A stretch of DNA of 62,232 bases from positions 1 through 62,232 of the forward strand of contig NZ_AWWI01000079.1 in NCBI RefSeq assembly GCF_002760615.1, given 5' to 3'. The notes under the pieces were generated by a model that was not told the origin of the DNA, made no database searches, and saw only the letters and a program-made list of their open reading frames with translations. The translations under genes and the position numbers were made by a program. The stretch comes from Puniceibacterium antarcticum (GTDB lineage Bacteria; Pseudomonadota; Alphaproteobacteria; Rhodobacterales; Rhodobacteraceae). Position 1 is the stretch's first letter; every line of letters starts with the position of its first letter. Positions 36,279 to 46,096 of the stretch are shown here, one piece after another.

Positions 36279-37751
36279 TCAGGTCTGGGGCAGCGCAATC
36301 AGCGCCGCCGCGTCAAAAAGGGCAGAAACGTCGAGGTGACGTTCCATATGATCGGCAAGGGCATCAAGCGTATCCTCGATCGTCTTGCCATAGGAAGTCG
36401 CGCCGGAGGCCGCGCCCTGCTGCGCGAGCCAGGCAGCACGAAAGCCGTCGTCCGAGAAAAGGCCATGCAGATAGCTGCCCATGACCTGACCGTCTGGCGA
36501 TTGCGCGCCTTCGGCACTGCCGCCGATCCGGGCAAAGGGGCGCGCGCAATCCGGGCCATTGGTGCGCCCGATATGGATTTCATAGCCGTTGAAATCTGTC
36601 CCCGTGCCCTCATGCCGGGCAGAAACGCGGGTCAGGGTCTTGTCCGCTGCCATCTCTGTTTCGACGTCCAGCAGGCCCAGACCCGGCGTTGATCCCGGCG
36701 CGCCTTCGAGTCCCGCGGGGTCGTTGATCCGCTGGCCGAGCATCTGATAGCCGCCGCACAGGCCCAGCACACGCCCGCCCCGGCGCAGATGCGCGGCAAT
36801 GTCGATATCCCAGCCCTGCGCGCGCAGAAAATCCAGATCCCCGCGTGTGGATTTTGTGCCCGGCAGGATCACCAGATCCGCATCGCCGGGCAAGGGCCGC
36901 CCGGGGGGCACCATGGTCAGCCGCACACCGGGTTCCGCCGCCAGCGGGTCGAGGTCATCGAAATTGGCAATCCGCGACAGCATCGGGCAGACGATGTGAA
37001 ACGCGCCGTCACCTTTGGCGCGGGTCAGATCCACCGCATCCTCGGCCGGCAGCAGATGGGCGTCGCGGAACCACGGCAGCACGCCGAAACCACGCCAGCC
37101 GGTGCGGGTTTCGATATCCGCATAGCCCGCGTCGAACAGAGAGACATCACCGCGAAACTTGTTGATCACGAAGCCCGCAACCATTGCGGCATCTTCGGGG
37201 TCCAGCACCACCTGCGTGCCGACAATCTGCGCGATCACCCCGCCACGGTCGATATCGCCCGCCAGCACCACCGGCACTCGGGCAGCGCGGGCAAAGCCCA
37301 TGTTGGCGATATCCCCCCGGCGCAGGTTGGTTTCCGCCGGGCTGCCCGCCCCCTCGACGATGATCAGATCGGCACTCTGCGCCAGCCGTGCAAAGCTGTC
37401 CAGCACGGGCGCCAGCAGGGCGCCACGCGCAGCGCCAAAGTCGCGCGCCGCGATCCGGCTGACCGCGCGGCCCTGAATGACCACCTGCGATCCGGTATCG
37501 CTTTCGGGTTTCAGCAGGACGGGGTTCATATGCACGCTGGGCGCACGGCCACAGGCCAGCGCCTGCAAGGCCTGGGCGCGACCGATCTCTCCGCCATCTT
37601 CGGTGACGGCGGCGTTGTTGGACATGTTCTGCGGCTTGAACGGGGCGACGGAGATGCCCCGGCGCAGCGCAGCGCGGCAAAGCCCGGCCACCAGCATGGA
37701 TTTGCCGACGTTGGACCCGGTGCCCTGAATCATGATCGCCCGTGCGGTCAT
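36279..37751 (-). CDS. cobQ: Cobyric acid synthase
   Basis: A 490-residue glutamine amidotransferase that amidates four side chains of adenosylcobyrinic acid diamide. The dethiobiotin-synthetase-like N-terminus has [19 protein letters not shown], and the class I-like amidotransferase domain has [15 protein letters not shown] with the cysteine nucleophile and a C-terminal GSYLHGLF histidine. Its start overlaps the preceding btuF-like stop (ATGA). Confidence 0.97.
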   Translation of the reverse strand: MTARAIMIQGTGSNVGKSMLVAGLCRAALRRGISVAPFKPQNMSNNAAVTEDGGEIGRAQALQALACGRAPSVHMNPVLLKPESDTGSQVVIQGRAVSRIAARDFGAARGALLAPVLDSFARLAQSADLIIVEGAGSPAETNLRRGDIANMGFARAARVPVVLAGDIDRGGVIAQIVGTQVVLDPEDAAMVAGFVINKFRGDVSLFDAGYADIETRTGWRGFGVLPWFRDAHLLPAEDAVDLTRAKGDGAFHIVCPMLSRIANFDDLDPLAAEPGVRLTMVPPGRPLPGDADLVILPGTKSTRGDLDFLRAQGWDIDIAAHLRRGGRVLGLCGGYQMLGQRINDPAGLEGAPGSTPGLGLLDVETEMAADKTLTRVSARHEGTGTDFNGYEIHIGRTNGPDCARPFARIGGSAEGAQSPDGQVMGSYLHGLFSDDGFRAAWLAQQGAASGATSYGKTIEDTLDALADHMERHLDVSALFDAAALIALPQT

Positions 37752-38605
37752 TGTTCGCCCTCCAGTGTTGCGCGGACAGCCGCGACATCCGCAACTGCCC
37801 GCAGGGTGAGGGGCGTGCCGCAGACCCAGTCGGACGAGCTGTAGACAACCCGACCCGCCTGAGCGTAGCCCGCCAGCGCGGGGTGAAAGGCAAGGTCTTC
37901 GGACCGTGACTGTCCCGGATAGCGCGGCGCAGAAATCAGTACATCCGGCGCATGTTCCACCAGCTGTTCCAGCGACAGCCGACCGCCGCCCGCCATGCCC
38001 AGCATCTGCGCCAGATTGCGAAACCCCGCGTGCGTTACGATGTCATTGCTGAGCGTATCCGCCCCCAGAGAATAGCCGTTGGGATAGAAAAAGGCCGCAA
38101 CCGGCGCATCCGGCGGCGCGATGCCAAGGGCGGCGATGCGGGCATCGACACCCGCTGCCAGCGCTTCGGCGCGGGTCTCTTGATGCAGCACGACCCCGAC
38201 CGCGCGGATCTGCTGCGGGATGTCGGACAGGGCAGAGGTGATCGGGATTTGTTCGACCTGCAGGCCCAGACGGCGCAGCATCGCCACCACGGTCGGGTCA
38301 GAATAGCGCCCGGCCAGAACGACATCCGGTTTCAGGGCAAAAATCTCCTCAGCGCCACCGCTGTTCTGCAGATACTCTGTGGCCTCTGTCGCCATGGAGG
38401 AAGAGCGCGGATCGCCCGCCAGCCGGGACAGCGACAGGATCTGATCGGGATCGGCCAGCAGCAGGACAAGCTGATCGGTGCAGAGGTTCATCGACGCAAC
38501 CCTTGGCAGGGTGTCGGCGGCTGTGCTGCCGGGGGGAAGCAGGGCGCAGAGGATCAGCGCCGCACGCGCCATCCGGTCAAATCGGGGCCGGGGCTGGCCT
38601 GTCAT
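37748..38605 (-). CDS. BtuF/FecB-type periplasmic substrate-binding protein
   Basis: A 285-residue helical-backbone binding protein of the ABC iron-siderophore/vitamin B12 class. A Sec signal ([15 protein letters not shown]) precedes the first lobe with [19 protein letters not shown]; a second lobe follows the long helix. The linkage to cobQ and cobU points to corrinoids rather than siderophores, but no ABC permease or ATPase is next to it. The start at 38605 is preferred because the signal peptide follows directly. I see no cobalamin riboswitch in the 213-bp gap to tex. Confidence 0.85.
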   Translation of the reverse strand: MTGQPRPRFDRMARAALILCALLPPGSTAADTLPRVASMNLCTDQLVLLLADPDQILSLSRLAGDPRSSSMATEATEYLQNSGGAEEIFALKPDVVLAGRYSDPTVVAMLRRLGLQVEQIPITSALSDIPQQIRAVGVVLHQETRAEALAAGVDARIAALGIAPPDAPVAAFFYPNGYSLGADTLSNDIVTHAGFRNLAQMLGMAGGGRLSLEQLVEHAPDVLISAPRYPGQSRSEDLAFHPALAGYAQAGRVVYSSSDWVCGTPLTLRAVADVAAVRATLEGEQ

Positions 38606-38818
38606 GTCTTTGCGCACCGGGAATGTCCTGTCGGCTGTCCTGTTCACACGTCCCAGATGCCGCGTTGCGCGACAGGACACAACACAAAGCAGAGGGAAGA
38701 GGCGGCAAAAGCGATGATGCGCAGAATGAGCGCCCGCCTGCCACCCTGCCCTATCCCCCTTGGACTTCGGCTGAAGCGGCGGTATGTCTCGGCTCCCGCA
38801 TGCTCACAGGAGGCGCCC

Positions 38819-41134
38819 ATGGACACCGCAACGCGTATCGCACAGACCATCGCGACCGAGATCGCCGCACGGCCCGATCAGGTTGCCTCGGCCATTGCCC
38901 TGCTGGATGGTGGCGCAACCGTGCCGTTTGTCGCACGCTACCGCAAGGAAGCGACAGGCGGGCTCGATGACACGCAGCTGCGCAAGCTCAACGACCGCAT
39001 GACCTATCTGCGCGAGCTGGAATCGCGCCGCGCGGCAATCCTCGACTCGATCCGGTCGCAGGACAAGCTGACCGATGCGCTGGCCCGCGCGCTGGCCGGG
39101 GCCGAGACGAAATCGGTGCTGGAAGACATTTACCTGCCGTTCAAGCCCAAGCGGCGCACCAAGGCGATGATCGCGCGGGAAAATGGGCTTGAGCCGCTGC
39201 TTGAGGCGATTCTGGCCACGCGTGGCACCGATCCAGAGGCGCTGGCCCGTACCTATCTGTCCGAGGCCGTGCCAGAGGTGAAACAGGCGCTTGAGGGCGC
39301 ACGCGACATCCTGTCCGAACGGCTGAGCGAGAACGCCGCCCTGCTGGGGGATCTGCGCGATTTCATGCAGAAAGAAGCGGTGCTGAGCGCACGGGTGATC
39401 GAAGGGCAGGAAGAGAAAGGGGCCAAATTTTCGGACTATTTCGCGCATTCCGAACCCTGGTCGAAGGTCCCGTCACACCGCGCACTGGCGATGCTGCGCG
39501 CGTCGAAAGAGGGTGTGGTCTATGTGGACATCGCGCCGGAGCCGGAAACCGGGGCCGCGCGGGCCGAAGGCATTTTGTGCAAATACATCGGCATTCCGGG
39601 CAATGGGCCGGGCGACACATGGCTGCGCAAGATTGCAGGCTGGACATGGCGGGTCAAGCTGAGTTCGACCATGATGCTGGACCTGTTGGGCGATCTGCGC
39701 GCACGGGCGCATGAAGAGGCGATCGAGGTGTTTGCCCGCAACCTAAAGGATCTGCTGCTGGCCGCCCCTGCGGGGGCGCGCGCGACGCTGGGTCTGGATC
39801 CGGGCATCCGCACCGGGGTCAAGGCGGCGGTGGTCGATGCAACGGGCCGTGTGCTGGCGACCGAAACGCTGTATCCGTTCCAGCCCAAGAATGATCTGCG
39901 CGGCGCAGAGGCGGCGATTGCGCGGCTGATCACGGTGCATGGTGTTGAACTGATCGCCATCGGCAACGGCACGGCAAGCCGCGAGACGGAAAGGCTGGTC
40001 ACCGATACGCTGTCCCATCTGCCGTCCGGTGTGCAGAAACCCACCAAGGTGATTGTGTCCGAAGCCGGGGCATCGGTCTATTCCGCATCGGAACTGGCGG
40101 CGCGTGAATTCCCCGATCTGGATGTGTCCCTGCGGGGTGCGGTGTCGATTGCGCGCCGCTTGCAGGACCCGCTGGCCGAGCTGGTCAAGATCGAACCCAA
40201 GAGCATTGGCGTCGGGCAGTATCAGCATGATGTGGACCAGTCGCGGCTGGACAAATCGCTGGAGGCGGTGGTCGAGGATGCGGTGAACGCCGTGGGCGTC
40301 GACCTTAACACTGCCTCTGCCCCCTTGCTTGCCCATGTGTCGGGCCTGGGGCCGGGACTGGCCGAGGCGATTGTGGCGCATCGTGACGCATCCGGTGCGT
40401 TCAAGTCGCGCAAGGAGCTTTTGAAGGTCGCGCGGCTGGGGCCACGGGCGTTCGAGCAATGCGCCGGTTTCCTGCGCATCCGCGACGGGGCCGAGCCGCT
40501 GGATGCGTCGTCTGTCCACCCCGAAGCTTACGGCGTGGCGCGCAAGATCGTGAAGGCCTGCGGACGGGATCTGCGCGCGATCATGGGCGATCCTACCGCA
40601 CTGAGCGGAGTGCGGGCAGAACAGTTCGTGGACGACTCGTTCGGCCTGCCCACGGTGCGCGACATCCTGTCAGAGCTGGAAAAGCCGGGCCGCGATCCGC
40701 GCCCCAGCTTCAAGACGGCGGTGTTTGCCGACGGGGTCGAGGATATCAAGGATCTGAAATCCGGCATGGTGCTGGAAGGCACTGTGACCAATGTCGCGGC
40801 CTTTGGTGCGTTTGTGGACATCGGCGTGCATCAGGACGGATTGGTGCATGTAAGCCAGCTGGCCGACAAATTCGTCAAGGACCCGCATGAGGTGGTCAAG
40901 GCCGGCGATGTGGTGCGCGTTCGCGTGACCGAGGTGGACATTCCGCGCAAACGCATCGGGCTGAGCATGCGCAAGGATGGCGGTTCTTCTGCACGCGAAG
41001 ATCAGGCCGAACGCGGGCCAAAGAACAGCAAACCGCAGGGCAAGGGCAAACCGGTGACCTCTGCCGCGCCCCCAAAAAGCGACGCGCCCGGCGCCTTTGG
41101 TTCTGCGCTGATGGATGCGATGAAGCGGCGGTAG
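38819..41134 (+). CDS. tex: Tex-family S1 RNA-binding transcription accessory protein
   Basis: A 771-residue cytoplasmic protein. Domains in order: the Tex helical N-terminus with [18 protein letters not shown], YqgF-like RNase H fold ([17 protein letters not shown], about residues 325-450), helix-hairpin-helix pair with [17 protein letters not shown], and a C-terminal S1 domain ([20 protein letters not shown]). A lysine-rich tail follows. ATG 38819 has an AGGAGG ribosome site. The frame is open far upstream, but that part opposes the btuF-like gene and is not coding. Confidence 0.96.
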   Translation: MDTATRIAQTIATEIAARPDQVASAIALLDGGATVPFVARYRKEATGGLDDTQLRKLNDRMTYLRELESRRAAILDSIRSQDKLTDALARALAGAETKSVLEDIYLPFKPKRRTKAMIARENGLEPLLEAILATRGTDPEALARTYLSEAVPEVKQALEGARDILSERLSENAALLGDLRDFMQKEAVLSARVIEGQEEKGAKFSDYFAHSEPWSKVPSHRALAMLRASKEGVVYVDIAPEPETGAARAEGILCKYIGIPGNGPGDTWLRKIAGWTWRVKLSSTMMLDLLGDLRARAHEEAIEVFARNLKDLLLAAPAGARATLGLDPGIRTGVKAAVVDATGRVLATETLYPFQPKNDLRGAEAAIARLITVHGVELIAIGNGTASRETERLVTDTLSHLPSGVQKPTKVIVSEAGASVYSASELAAREFPDLDVSLRGAVSIARRLQDPLAELVKIEPKSIGVGQYQHDVDQSRLDKSLEAVVEDAVNAVGVDLNTASAPLLAHVSGLGPGLAEAIVAHRDASGAFKSRKELLKVARLGPRAFEQCAGFLRIRDGAEPLDASSVHPEAYGVARKIVKACGRDLRAIMGDPTALSGVRAEQFVDDSFGLPTVRDILSELEKPGRDPRPSFKTAVFADGVEDIKDLKSGMVLEGTVTNVAAFGAFVDIGVHQDGLVHVSQLADKFVKDPHEVVKAGDVVRVRVTEVDIPRKRIGLSMRKDGGSSAREDQAERGPKNSKPQGKGKPVTSAAPPKSDAPGAFGSALMDAMKRR

Positions 41135-41143
41135 ATCGGTAGG

Positions 41144-41179
41144 GATGCCGGGCGGGCAGGCGTTCGCCCGGCATCTTTT
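41144..41179 (+). terminator. Intrinsic terminator of tex
   Basis: GATGCCGGGCG/CGCCCGGCATC gives an 11-bp perfect stem followed by TTTT, ten bases after the tex stop. Confidence 0.85.
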
Positions 41180-41188
41180 GCCTAAAGA

Positions 41189-41280
41189 GTTTCGGGCTAA
41201 ACTTGGATCGGATATTCGCGGTCTCTCCCCTTGGTCGAACGCGAAATCCGATACCCGTTGTCTAAAGTTAAACCCGAAAC
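41189..41280. repeat. 92-bp nested imperfect palindrome between tex and codA
   Basis: Outer arms GTTTCGGGCTAAACTT (41189-41204) and AAGTTAAACCCGAAAC (41265-41280) pair at 14 of 16 positions. Inner arms ATCGGATATTCGCG (41207-41220) and CGCGAAATCCGAT (41240-41252) also pair, with one extra base. The element lies between the convergent ends of tex and codA and after the tex terminator. It could be a decayed MITE or a large bidirectional stem-loop. Confidence 0.65.
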
Positions 41281-41318
41281 GCTGGTGTGCCGGGCTGCGC
41301 TAGGTTTCTGACGTGAGC

Positions 41319-42593
41319 TCAGTGCCGACGGCGCACGGACCCGGGCCGACCATCCAGCGCAAGCCGTGCATCGTTGCGGGTCTTGCGCGAAACCACGCGC
41401 CCTTTGGACACAACCGCCAGCCGGTCGGGGCGCAGGCGCACCGCCTCTGTCGCATTGCCCGCATCGAGCACCACCAGAGAGGCTACAGCGCCCTTGACCA
41501 GCCCATAATCCGCCAGCCCCATAATCCGCGCGTTTTCTACCGTGACCATGTCGAAACAGCGCTGCATCTCGGCCGGAGAGGTCATCTGCGCCACATGCAA
41601 CCCCATGAAGGCGACATCCAGCATGTCGCCCGTTCCAAGAGAATACCAGGGATCGCGCACGCAATCCTGCCCCCAGCCGACGGTGATGCCTTGGGCCTGC
41701 ATTTCCCTGACCCGGGTCAGACCGCGCCGTTTGGGATAGCTGTCATGCCGCCCCTGCAGGGTGATGTTGATCAGCGGGTTGGGGATGGCAGATACTTGCG
41801 CCTCGGCAATCAGGGGCAGCAGTTTGGAGACATAGTAGGTGTCCATCGAATGCATCGAGGTCAGATGCGATCCCGCCACCCGACCCTGCAGCCCCAGGCG
41901 CTGAGTCTCATAAGCGAGGGTTTCGATATGACGGCTGAGGGGATCATCGCTTTCGTCGCAATGCAGATCGACGGGCAGGCCGCGTTCGGCGGCAATCTCG
42001 CAAAGATCACGCACAGAGGCGCGCCCCTCGTCCATCGTACGTTCAAAATGCGGGATACCGCCCACGACGTTCACCCCCATGTCGAGTGCGCGCAAGAGGT
42101 TGGCCCGCCCGGTGGGTGAGCGGTAGAGCCCGTCCTGCGGAAAGGCGACCAGTTGCAGATCAAGATAGGGTTTCACGATGCGCTGCACCTCAAGCATCGC
42201 GGTCACGGTGTTGAGGTGATCGGGCGTCGTGTCCACATGGCTGCGGATCGCCAGCAGGCCCATGGACACCGCCCAGTCGCAATAAGTCAGCGCGCGCTCA
42301 ACCATCTCGTCCACCGTGGCAGTCTGGCGCAACTCTCCCCACAGGCTGATCCCTTCGAGCAGGGTGCCAGAGGCGTTGATGCGCGGTGTGCCATAGCTGA
42401 GCGTTGCATCCAGATGAAAATGCGGGTCCACAAAGGGCGGCGCGACCAGATCGCCGGTGGCATCAATCACCTCGCCTGCCTGCGCCCCGGCCAGTGCGCC
42501 TATGGCGATGATCCGGTCACCGCGAATGCCGATATCGCCCTCGGTCCCGTCGGGCAGCGTGCCACCTTTCACCAGAAGATCGAAATCGGCCAT
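41319..42593 (-). CDS. codA: Cytosine deaminase (amidohydrolase family)
   Basis: A 424-residue TIM-barrel metallo-deaminase. Metal ligands appear as VDPHFHLD, a middle histidine in VDLHCDESDDP, HLTSMHS and the aspartate in GWGQDCVRDPW; this pattern matches CodA, which converts cytosine to uracil and ammonia, though related pterin or creatinine deaminases share the fold. Its ATG overlaps the last ABC permease stop (TGATG), so deamination is coupled to import of a nucleobase or nucleoside. It ends the five-gene operon. Confidence 0.88.
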   Translation of the reverse strand: MADFDLLVKGGTLPDGTEGDIGIRGDRIIAIGALAGAQAGEVIDATGDLVAPPFVDPHFHLDATLSYGTPRINASGTLLEGISLWGELRQTATVDEMVERALTYCDWAVSMGLLAIRSHVDTTPDHLNTVTAMLEVQRIVKPYLDLQLVAFPQDGLYRSPTGRANLLRALDMGVNVVGGIPHFERTMDEGRASVRDLCEIAAERGLPVDLHCDESDDPLSRHIETLAYETQRLGLQGRVAGSHLTSMHSMDTYYVSKLLPLIAEAQVSAIPNPLINITLQGRHDSYPKRRGLTRVREMQAQGITVGWGQDCVRDPWYSLGTGDMLDVAFMGLHVAQMTSPAEMQRCFDMVTVENARIMGLADYGLVKGAVASLVVLDAGNATEAVRLRPDRLAVVSKGRVVSRKTRNDARLALDGRPGSVRRRH

Positions 42594-43540
42594 CAGCGTT
42601 CTCCGCGATTGTAAGGCACCATCAGAGCCGCCGGCACGTTTGCGCGGCGCGACATCAGGACAAGCGCCAGAATGGACAGGATGTATGGGATCATCAGGAA
42701 CACCTGATAAGGCACCATCGCACCGAATGACGTCTGCTGCAACCGCACCTGCAGCGCATCAAAGCCCGCGAACAGCAGCGCGCCCATCATCGCCTTGGAC
42801 GGTGACCAGGCGCCAAAGACAACCAAGGCGATGCAGATCCAGCCGCGCCCGTTCACCATCTCAAAGAAGAACGACGAAAAGGCCGACAGCGTCAGGAAGG
42901 CGCCGCCGACCGCCATCAGCCCCGATCCCACGATGACCGCCCCCATGCGCAGGGCGGTGACAGACAGGCCCTGCGCCTCGACCGCCGAAGGGTTTTCCCC
43001 GACGGCGCGCAGGGCAAGACCGAGCGGCGTTCGATAGAGGACAAAGGCAACCACCAGCACGGTGAAGAAGGCGAAATAAGTCAGCGGAGTTTGCGAAAAC
43101 AGCGCGGTGCCGATGAAAGGAATGTCCGACAGACCGGGGATATCCACGGGCTGAAACGGTTCAATGCGCGGCGGGGAGGTGACTTCGGGCAGGCTGAGCC
43201 GGTAGGCGTAATAGGCCGAGGATGTGGCGATCAGCGTGATGCCGATGCCCACCACATGCTGTGACAGGCCAAAGGGCACCGTCAGCACCGCATGGATCAA
43301 CCCGAAGGCCATGCCCGACAGCATCGCCACCGCCACGCCGCCCCAGAGCGGCAGACCGGCGTAGACCGCAATCCAGCCGGCAAAAGCCCCCATGACCATG
43401 ATCCCCTCGATCCCGAGGTTCAGCACCCCGGCGCGTTCGCAGATCAGTTCGCCCATCGTGGCAAAGATCAGCGGAGAGGCAATGCGCAGAATGGCAGCCC
43501 AGAAGCTGGCCGAGATCAGGATATCGACGATCTCATTCAT
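42593..43540 (-). CDS. BMP-type ABC transporter permease (second)
   Basis: A 315-residue inner-membrane permease of the BPD_transp_2 group, with about nine hydrophobic helices. Visible landmarks are ATMGELICERAGVLNLGIEGIM at the start (read as two parts) and RTPLGLALRAVGENPSAVEAQG, the ATPase-coupling EAA-like loop. It is homologous to NupQ/YufQ-type nucleoside permeases. It overlaps the preceding permease gene by 4 bp and codA by 1 bp. Confidence 0.92.
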   Translation of the reverse strand: MNEIVDILISASFWAAILRIASPLIFATMGELICERAGVLNLGIEGIMVMGAFAGWIAVYAGLPLWGGVAVAMLSGMAFGLIHAVLTVPFGLSQHVVGIGITLIATSSAYYAYRLSLPEVTSPPRIEPFQPVDIPGLSDIPFIGTALFSQTPLTYFAFFTVLVVAFVLYRTPLGLALRAVGENPSAVEAQGLSVTALRMGAVIVGSGLMAVGGAFLTLSAFSSFFFEMVNGRGWICIALVVFGAWSPSKAMMGALLFAGFDALQVRLQQTSFGAMVPYQVFLMIPYILSILALVLMSRRANVPAALMVPYNRGER

Positions 43541-44583
43541 CCGCGCAGCACCCTGAATTTGGTCAGAAGGATTGCCAGCACCATGAACAGCAGCGCCGTG
43601 GCAAGCAGGATATCGGCGATATAGGTCGGCACCTCGGCCGCGCGGCTCATCCCGTCGGCGCCGACAAAGATGCCCGCGACAAAGATGGCCGAGACCACGA
43701 CGCCCAGCGGATTGAGCAGGGCCAGCATCGCAACGACGATGCCCGTGTAGCCAAAACCGGGCGAGAGATCGAGCGTCAGGGTGCCCCTGAGGCCCGCCAC
43801 CTCGGAAAACCCTGCGAGCGCCGCGAGGCCACCGGACAGCAGCGCGGTCTTGATCATGACCTTGCCCACCGGAATACCCGCAAACCGCGCAGCGGCGGCG
43901 TTCAGGCCAACGGCGCGGATTTCATAGCCCAGCGTGGTGCGGGTCTGGATCACCCAAACCACAATCGCCGAGAGGATGGCGATGCCAAAGCCCCAGTGCA
44001 GGCGCAGTCCTTCAACCAGACGCGGCAGGCGGGCGTCCCTTGGGATCGCCTCGGATTTTGGCCAGCCCATGCCCATCGGGTCCTTCAGCGGCCCCTCAAG
44101 CAACATGGAAATCACCAAGAGCATGATGAAATTCAGCAGCAGCGTGGTCACCACCTCATCCACCCCCAGCCGGGTTTTCAGCAGCACTGGCCCCAGCAGC
44201 ACGAGTCCCCCGGCAACCAGTGCGCCGATGCCCATCAGAGGGATCAGCACCACGCCCGGCAGCGCCAGCTTGGTCCCGATCAGGATGGTGACCAGCGCCC
44301 CGGCATAAAGCTGCGCCTCGGCACCGATGTTCCAGAGCCTGGCACGAAAAGCGACAGCCACGGCCAGACCGGTAAAGATCAGCGGCGTGGCGCGGTTCAG
44401 CGTTTCCAGCAGGGCGAATTTTGATCCTGCCGCGCCCTTGAGGATCAGACCGAAGGTCAGCAGCGGGTTGGCCCCGGCAAGCATGGCAAGCATACCGCCG
44501 ACCACAAAGGTCGCCACCAAGGCCAGCACCGGCAGGCCGATGGATCGCGCCAGCGTCGGGTTGGCAATCGCCTCAAGCCGCAT
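43537..44583 (-). CDS. BMP-type ABC transporter permease (first)
   Basis: A 348-residue multi-span permease homologous to NupP/YufP. It has LLTFGLILKGAAGSKFALLETLNRA at its first periplasmic loop (two segments), WNIGAEAQLYAGAL and the coupling loop TTLGYEIRAVGLNAAAARFAG. With the other permease it forms the membrane heterodimer. The start lies 11 bp inside the ATPase gene, which argues for tight coupling. Confidence 0.92.
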   Translation of the reverse strand: MRLEAIANPTLARSIGLPVLALVATFVVGGMLAMLAGANPLLTFGLILKGAAGSKFALLETLNRATPLIFTGLAVAVAFRARLWNIGAEAQLYAGALVTILIGTKLALPGVVLIPLMGIGALVAGGLVLLGPVLLKTRLGVDEVVTTLLLNFIMLLVISMLLEGPLKDPMGMGWPKSEAIPRDARLPRLVEGLRLHWGFGIAILSAIVVWVIQTRTTLGYEIRAVGLNAAAARFAGIPVGKVMIKTALLSGGLAALAGFSEVAGLRGTLTLDLSPGFGYTGIVVAMLALLNPLGVVVSAIFVAGIFVGADGMSRAAEVPTYIADILLATALLFMVLAILLTKFRVLRG

Positions 44584-46096
44584 ATTCGAACCCCTGCCCG
44601 GCCATCCATTGGCCCAGATCCGCCGGTTTCATGGTGCCGCGTGGAAAGGCGGGCGACAGCCGCCCCTCGGAAATCACATGGATCACATCCGACAGCGTCA
44701 GGATCTCGTCCAGATCCTCGGAAATCAGCAGAACGGCGGCGCCGGAATCGCGCGCATTTAGCAGCTGGTTCTGCACATAGGTGACAGCGCCGATATCAAG
44801 GCCCCGGACGGGCTGATTGGCAAGGATCACGCGGGGCGATTCCTCAAGCACGCGGCCAAGGATCAGCTTTTGCATGTTGCCCCCCGACAGCAGACGGATG
44901 CGGGTGCCCGGCCCCGGGCAGCGGATGTCATATTGCGCGATGATCGCTTCTGCACGCTGCTCTGCGCCGCGCCAGTCCATCCAGCCATAGCGGCTGTTGG
45001 GAATATCGGCATAGGTTTCCAGAATCGCATTTTCGGTCAGGGTGAAATCGGCGATCGTGCCTGTCTTGTGGCGGTCTTCGGGGATACGCCCGATCCCGGC
45101 GGCAATGGCGCGGCGCGGCGTCCAGTCCGTGACGGTGTCCCCGGCAATTTCCAGCGTGCCGGCCCTCGGCACGGCAAGCCCCGACAGCAGATCGGCCAAG
45201 GCCCCCTGCCCGTTGCCCGACACACCCGCCAGCCCCGTGATCTGCCCCGCGCGCAGCGTCAGCGACACATCACGCAGGCCAGCGGTGGTGACCCGGTTCA
45301 GCATCAGCAAGGGCACGCCGGGGGTGGCTTTGGACGGTGCGGGAGGGATGATTTCAGCGCCGACCATCATTTCGGCCAGCTTGTGACGGTCGGTATCTTG
45401 CGTCGCCACAGCGCCCACCAGACGGCCGTGGCGCAGCACAAGAACACGGGTCGAAATCGCCATGACCTCATGCAACTTGTGCGAGATGAAGATCACCGAC
45501 AGGCCCAGGGCGACAGCGCGGCGCAGGGTGTCGAACAGCGCGTCGGTTTCCTGCGGCGTCAGAACGGCGGTGGGCTCATCCAGGATCAGGATTCTGGCGT
45601 CACGATAGAGCGCCTTCAGGATCTCGACCCGCTGCCGTTCGCCGACAGACAGGGCGGCGATCACCGCATCTGGATCCACCTCCAGCCCGAAATCGCGTGA
45701 CAGCGCCGCGACACGCGCCCGCGCCGCGCCACGCCCCAATCCGAACTTCCAGAGGGATTCGGTGCCCAGCAGGATGTTGTCCAGCACGGTCATGTTGTCG
45801 GCCAGCGTGAAATGCTGATGCACCATGCCGACGCCCGCTCGCAGCGCAGCCCCCGGCTGACCGGGTGGCAGCGTCTGGCCAAACACCTCGACCGATCCGT
45901 CATCGGCGCTGTAGTGACCGAACAGGATGTTCATCAGCGTCGTCTTGCCCGCGCCGTTTTCACCCAGCAGGGCCATGACCTCCCCCCGAGCGAGGTCAAA
46001 ACTGATGCCGTCATTGGCCGTCAGCGCGCCAAAGCGTTTGGTGATATTGCACAGGCGCAGGACGGGATCATCCTGCGCCAAAGGTGTGGCCGTCAT
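44573..46096 (-). CDS. Nucleoside/simple-sugar-type ABC transporter ATPase (two ABC domains)
   Basis: A 507-residue fused double ATPase like NupO/RbsA. The N-terminal cassette is complete: Walker A LLGENGAGKTTLMNI, signature LSVGERQRVEIL and Walker B ILILDEPTAVL. The C-terminal cassette has a degenerate Walker A (LAGVSGNGQGALADLL, no lysine) and signature LSGGNMQKLILGR, as usual for this class. It overlaps the binding-protein gene stop (TGATG). Confidence 0.94.
   Translation of the reverse strand: MTATPLAQDDPVLRLCNITKRFGALTANDGISFDLARGEVMALLGENGAGKTTLMNILFGHYSADDGSVEVFGQTLPPGQPGAALRAGVGMVHQHFTLADNMTVLDNILLGTESLWKFGLGRGAARARVAALSRDFGLEVDPDAVIAALSVGERQRVEILKALYRDARILILDEPTAVLTPQETDALFDTLRRAVALGLSVIFISHKLHEVMAISTRVLVLRHGRLVGAVATQDTDRHKLAEMMVGAEIIPPAPSKATPGVPLLMLNRVTTAGLRDVSLTLRAGQITGLAGVSGNGQGALADLLSGLAVPRAGTLEIAGDTVTDWTPRRAIAAGIGRIPEDRHKTGTIADFTLTENAILETYADIPNSRYGWMDWRGAEQRAEAIIAQYDIRCPGPGTRIRLLSGGNMQKLILGRVLEESPRVILANQPVRGLDIGAVTYVQNQLLNARDSGAAVLLISEDLDEILTLSDVIHVISEGRLSPAFPRGTMKPADLGQWMAGQGFEYAA

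Noticed and set aside
37952-38818. Long open frame running into tex from upstream on the plus strand
   Set aside because: It is antisense to the btuF-like gene, and the tex family N-terminus with AGGAGG begins at 38819.
38606-38818. Possible cobalamin riboswitch upstream of the btuF-like gene
   Set aside because: Neither strand shows the conserved B12-box order; only short inverted GTCCTGT/ACAGGAC repeats are present.
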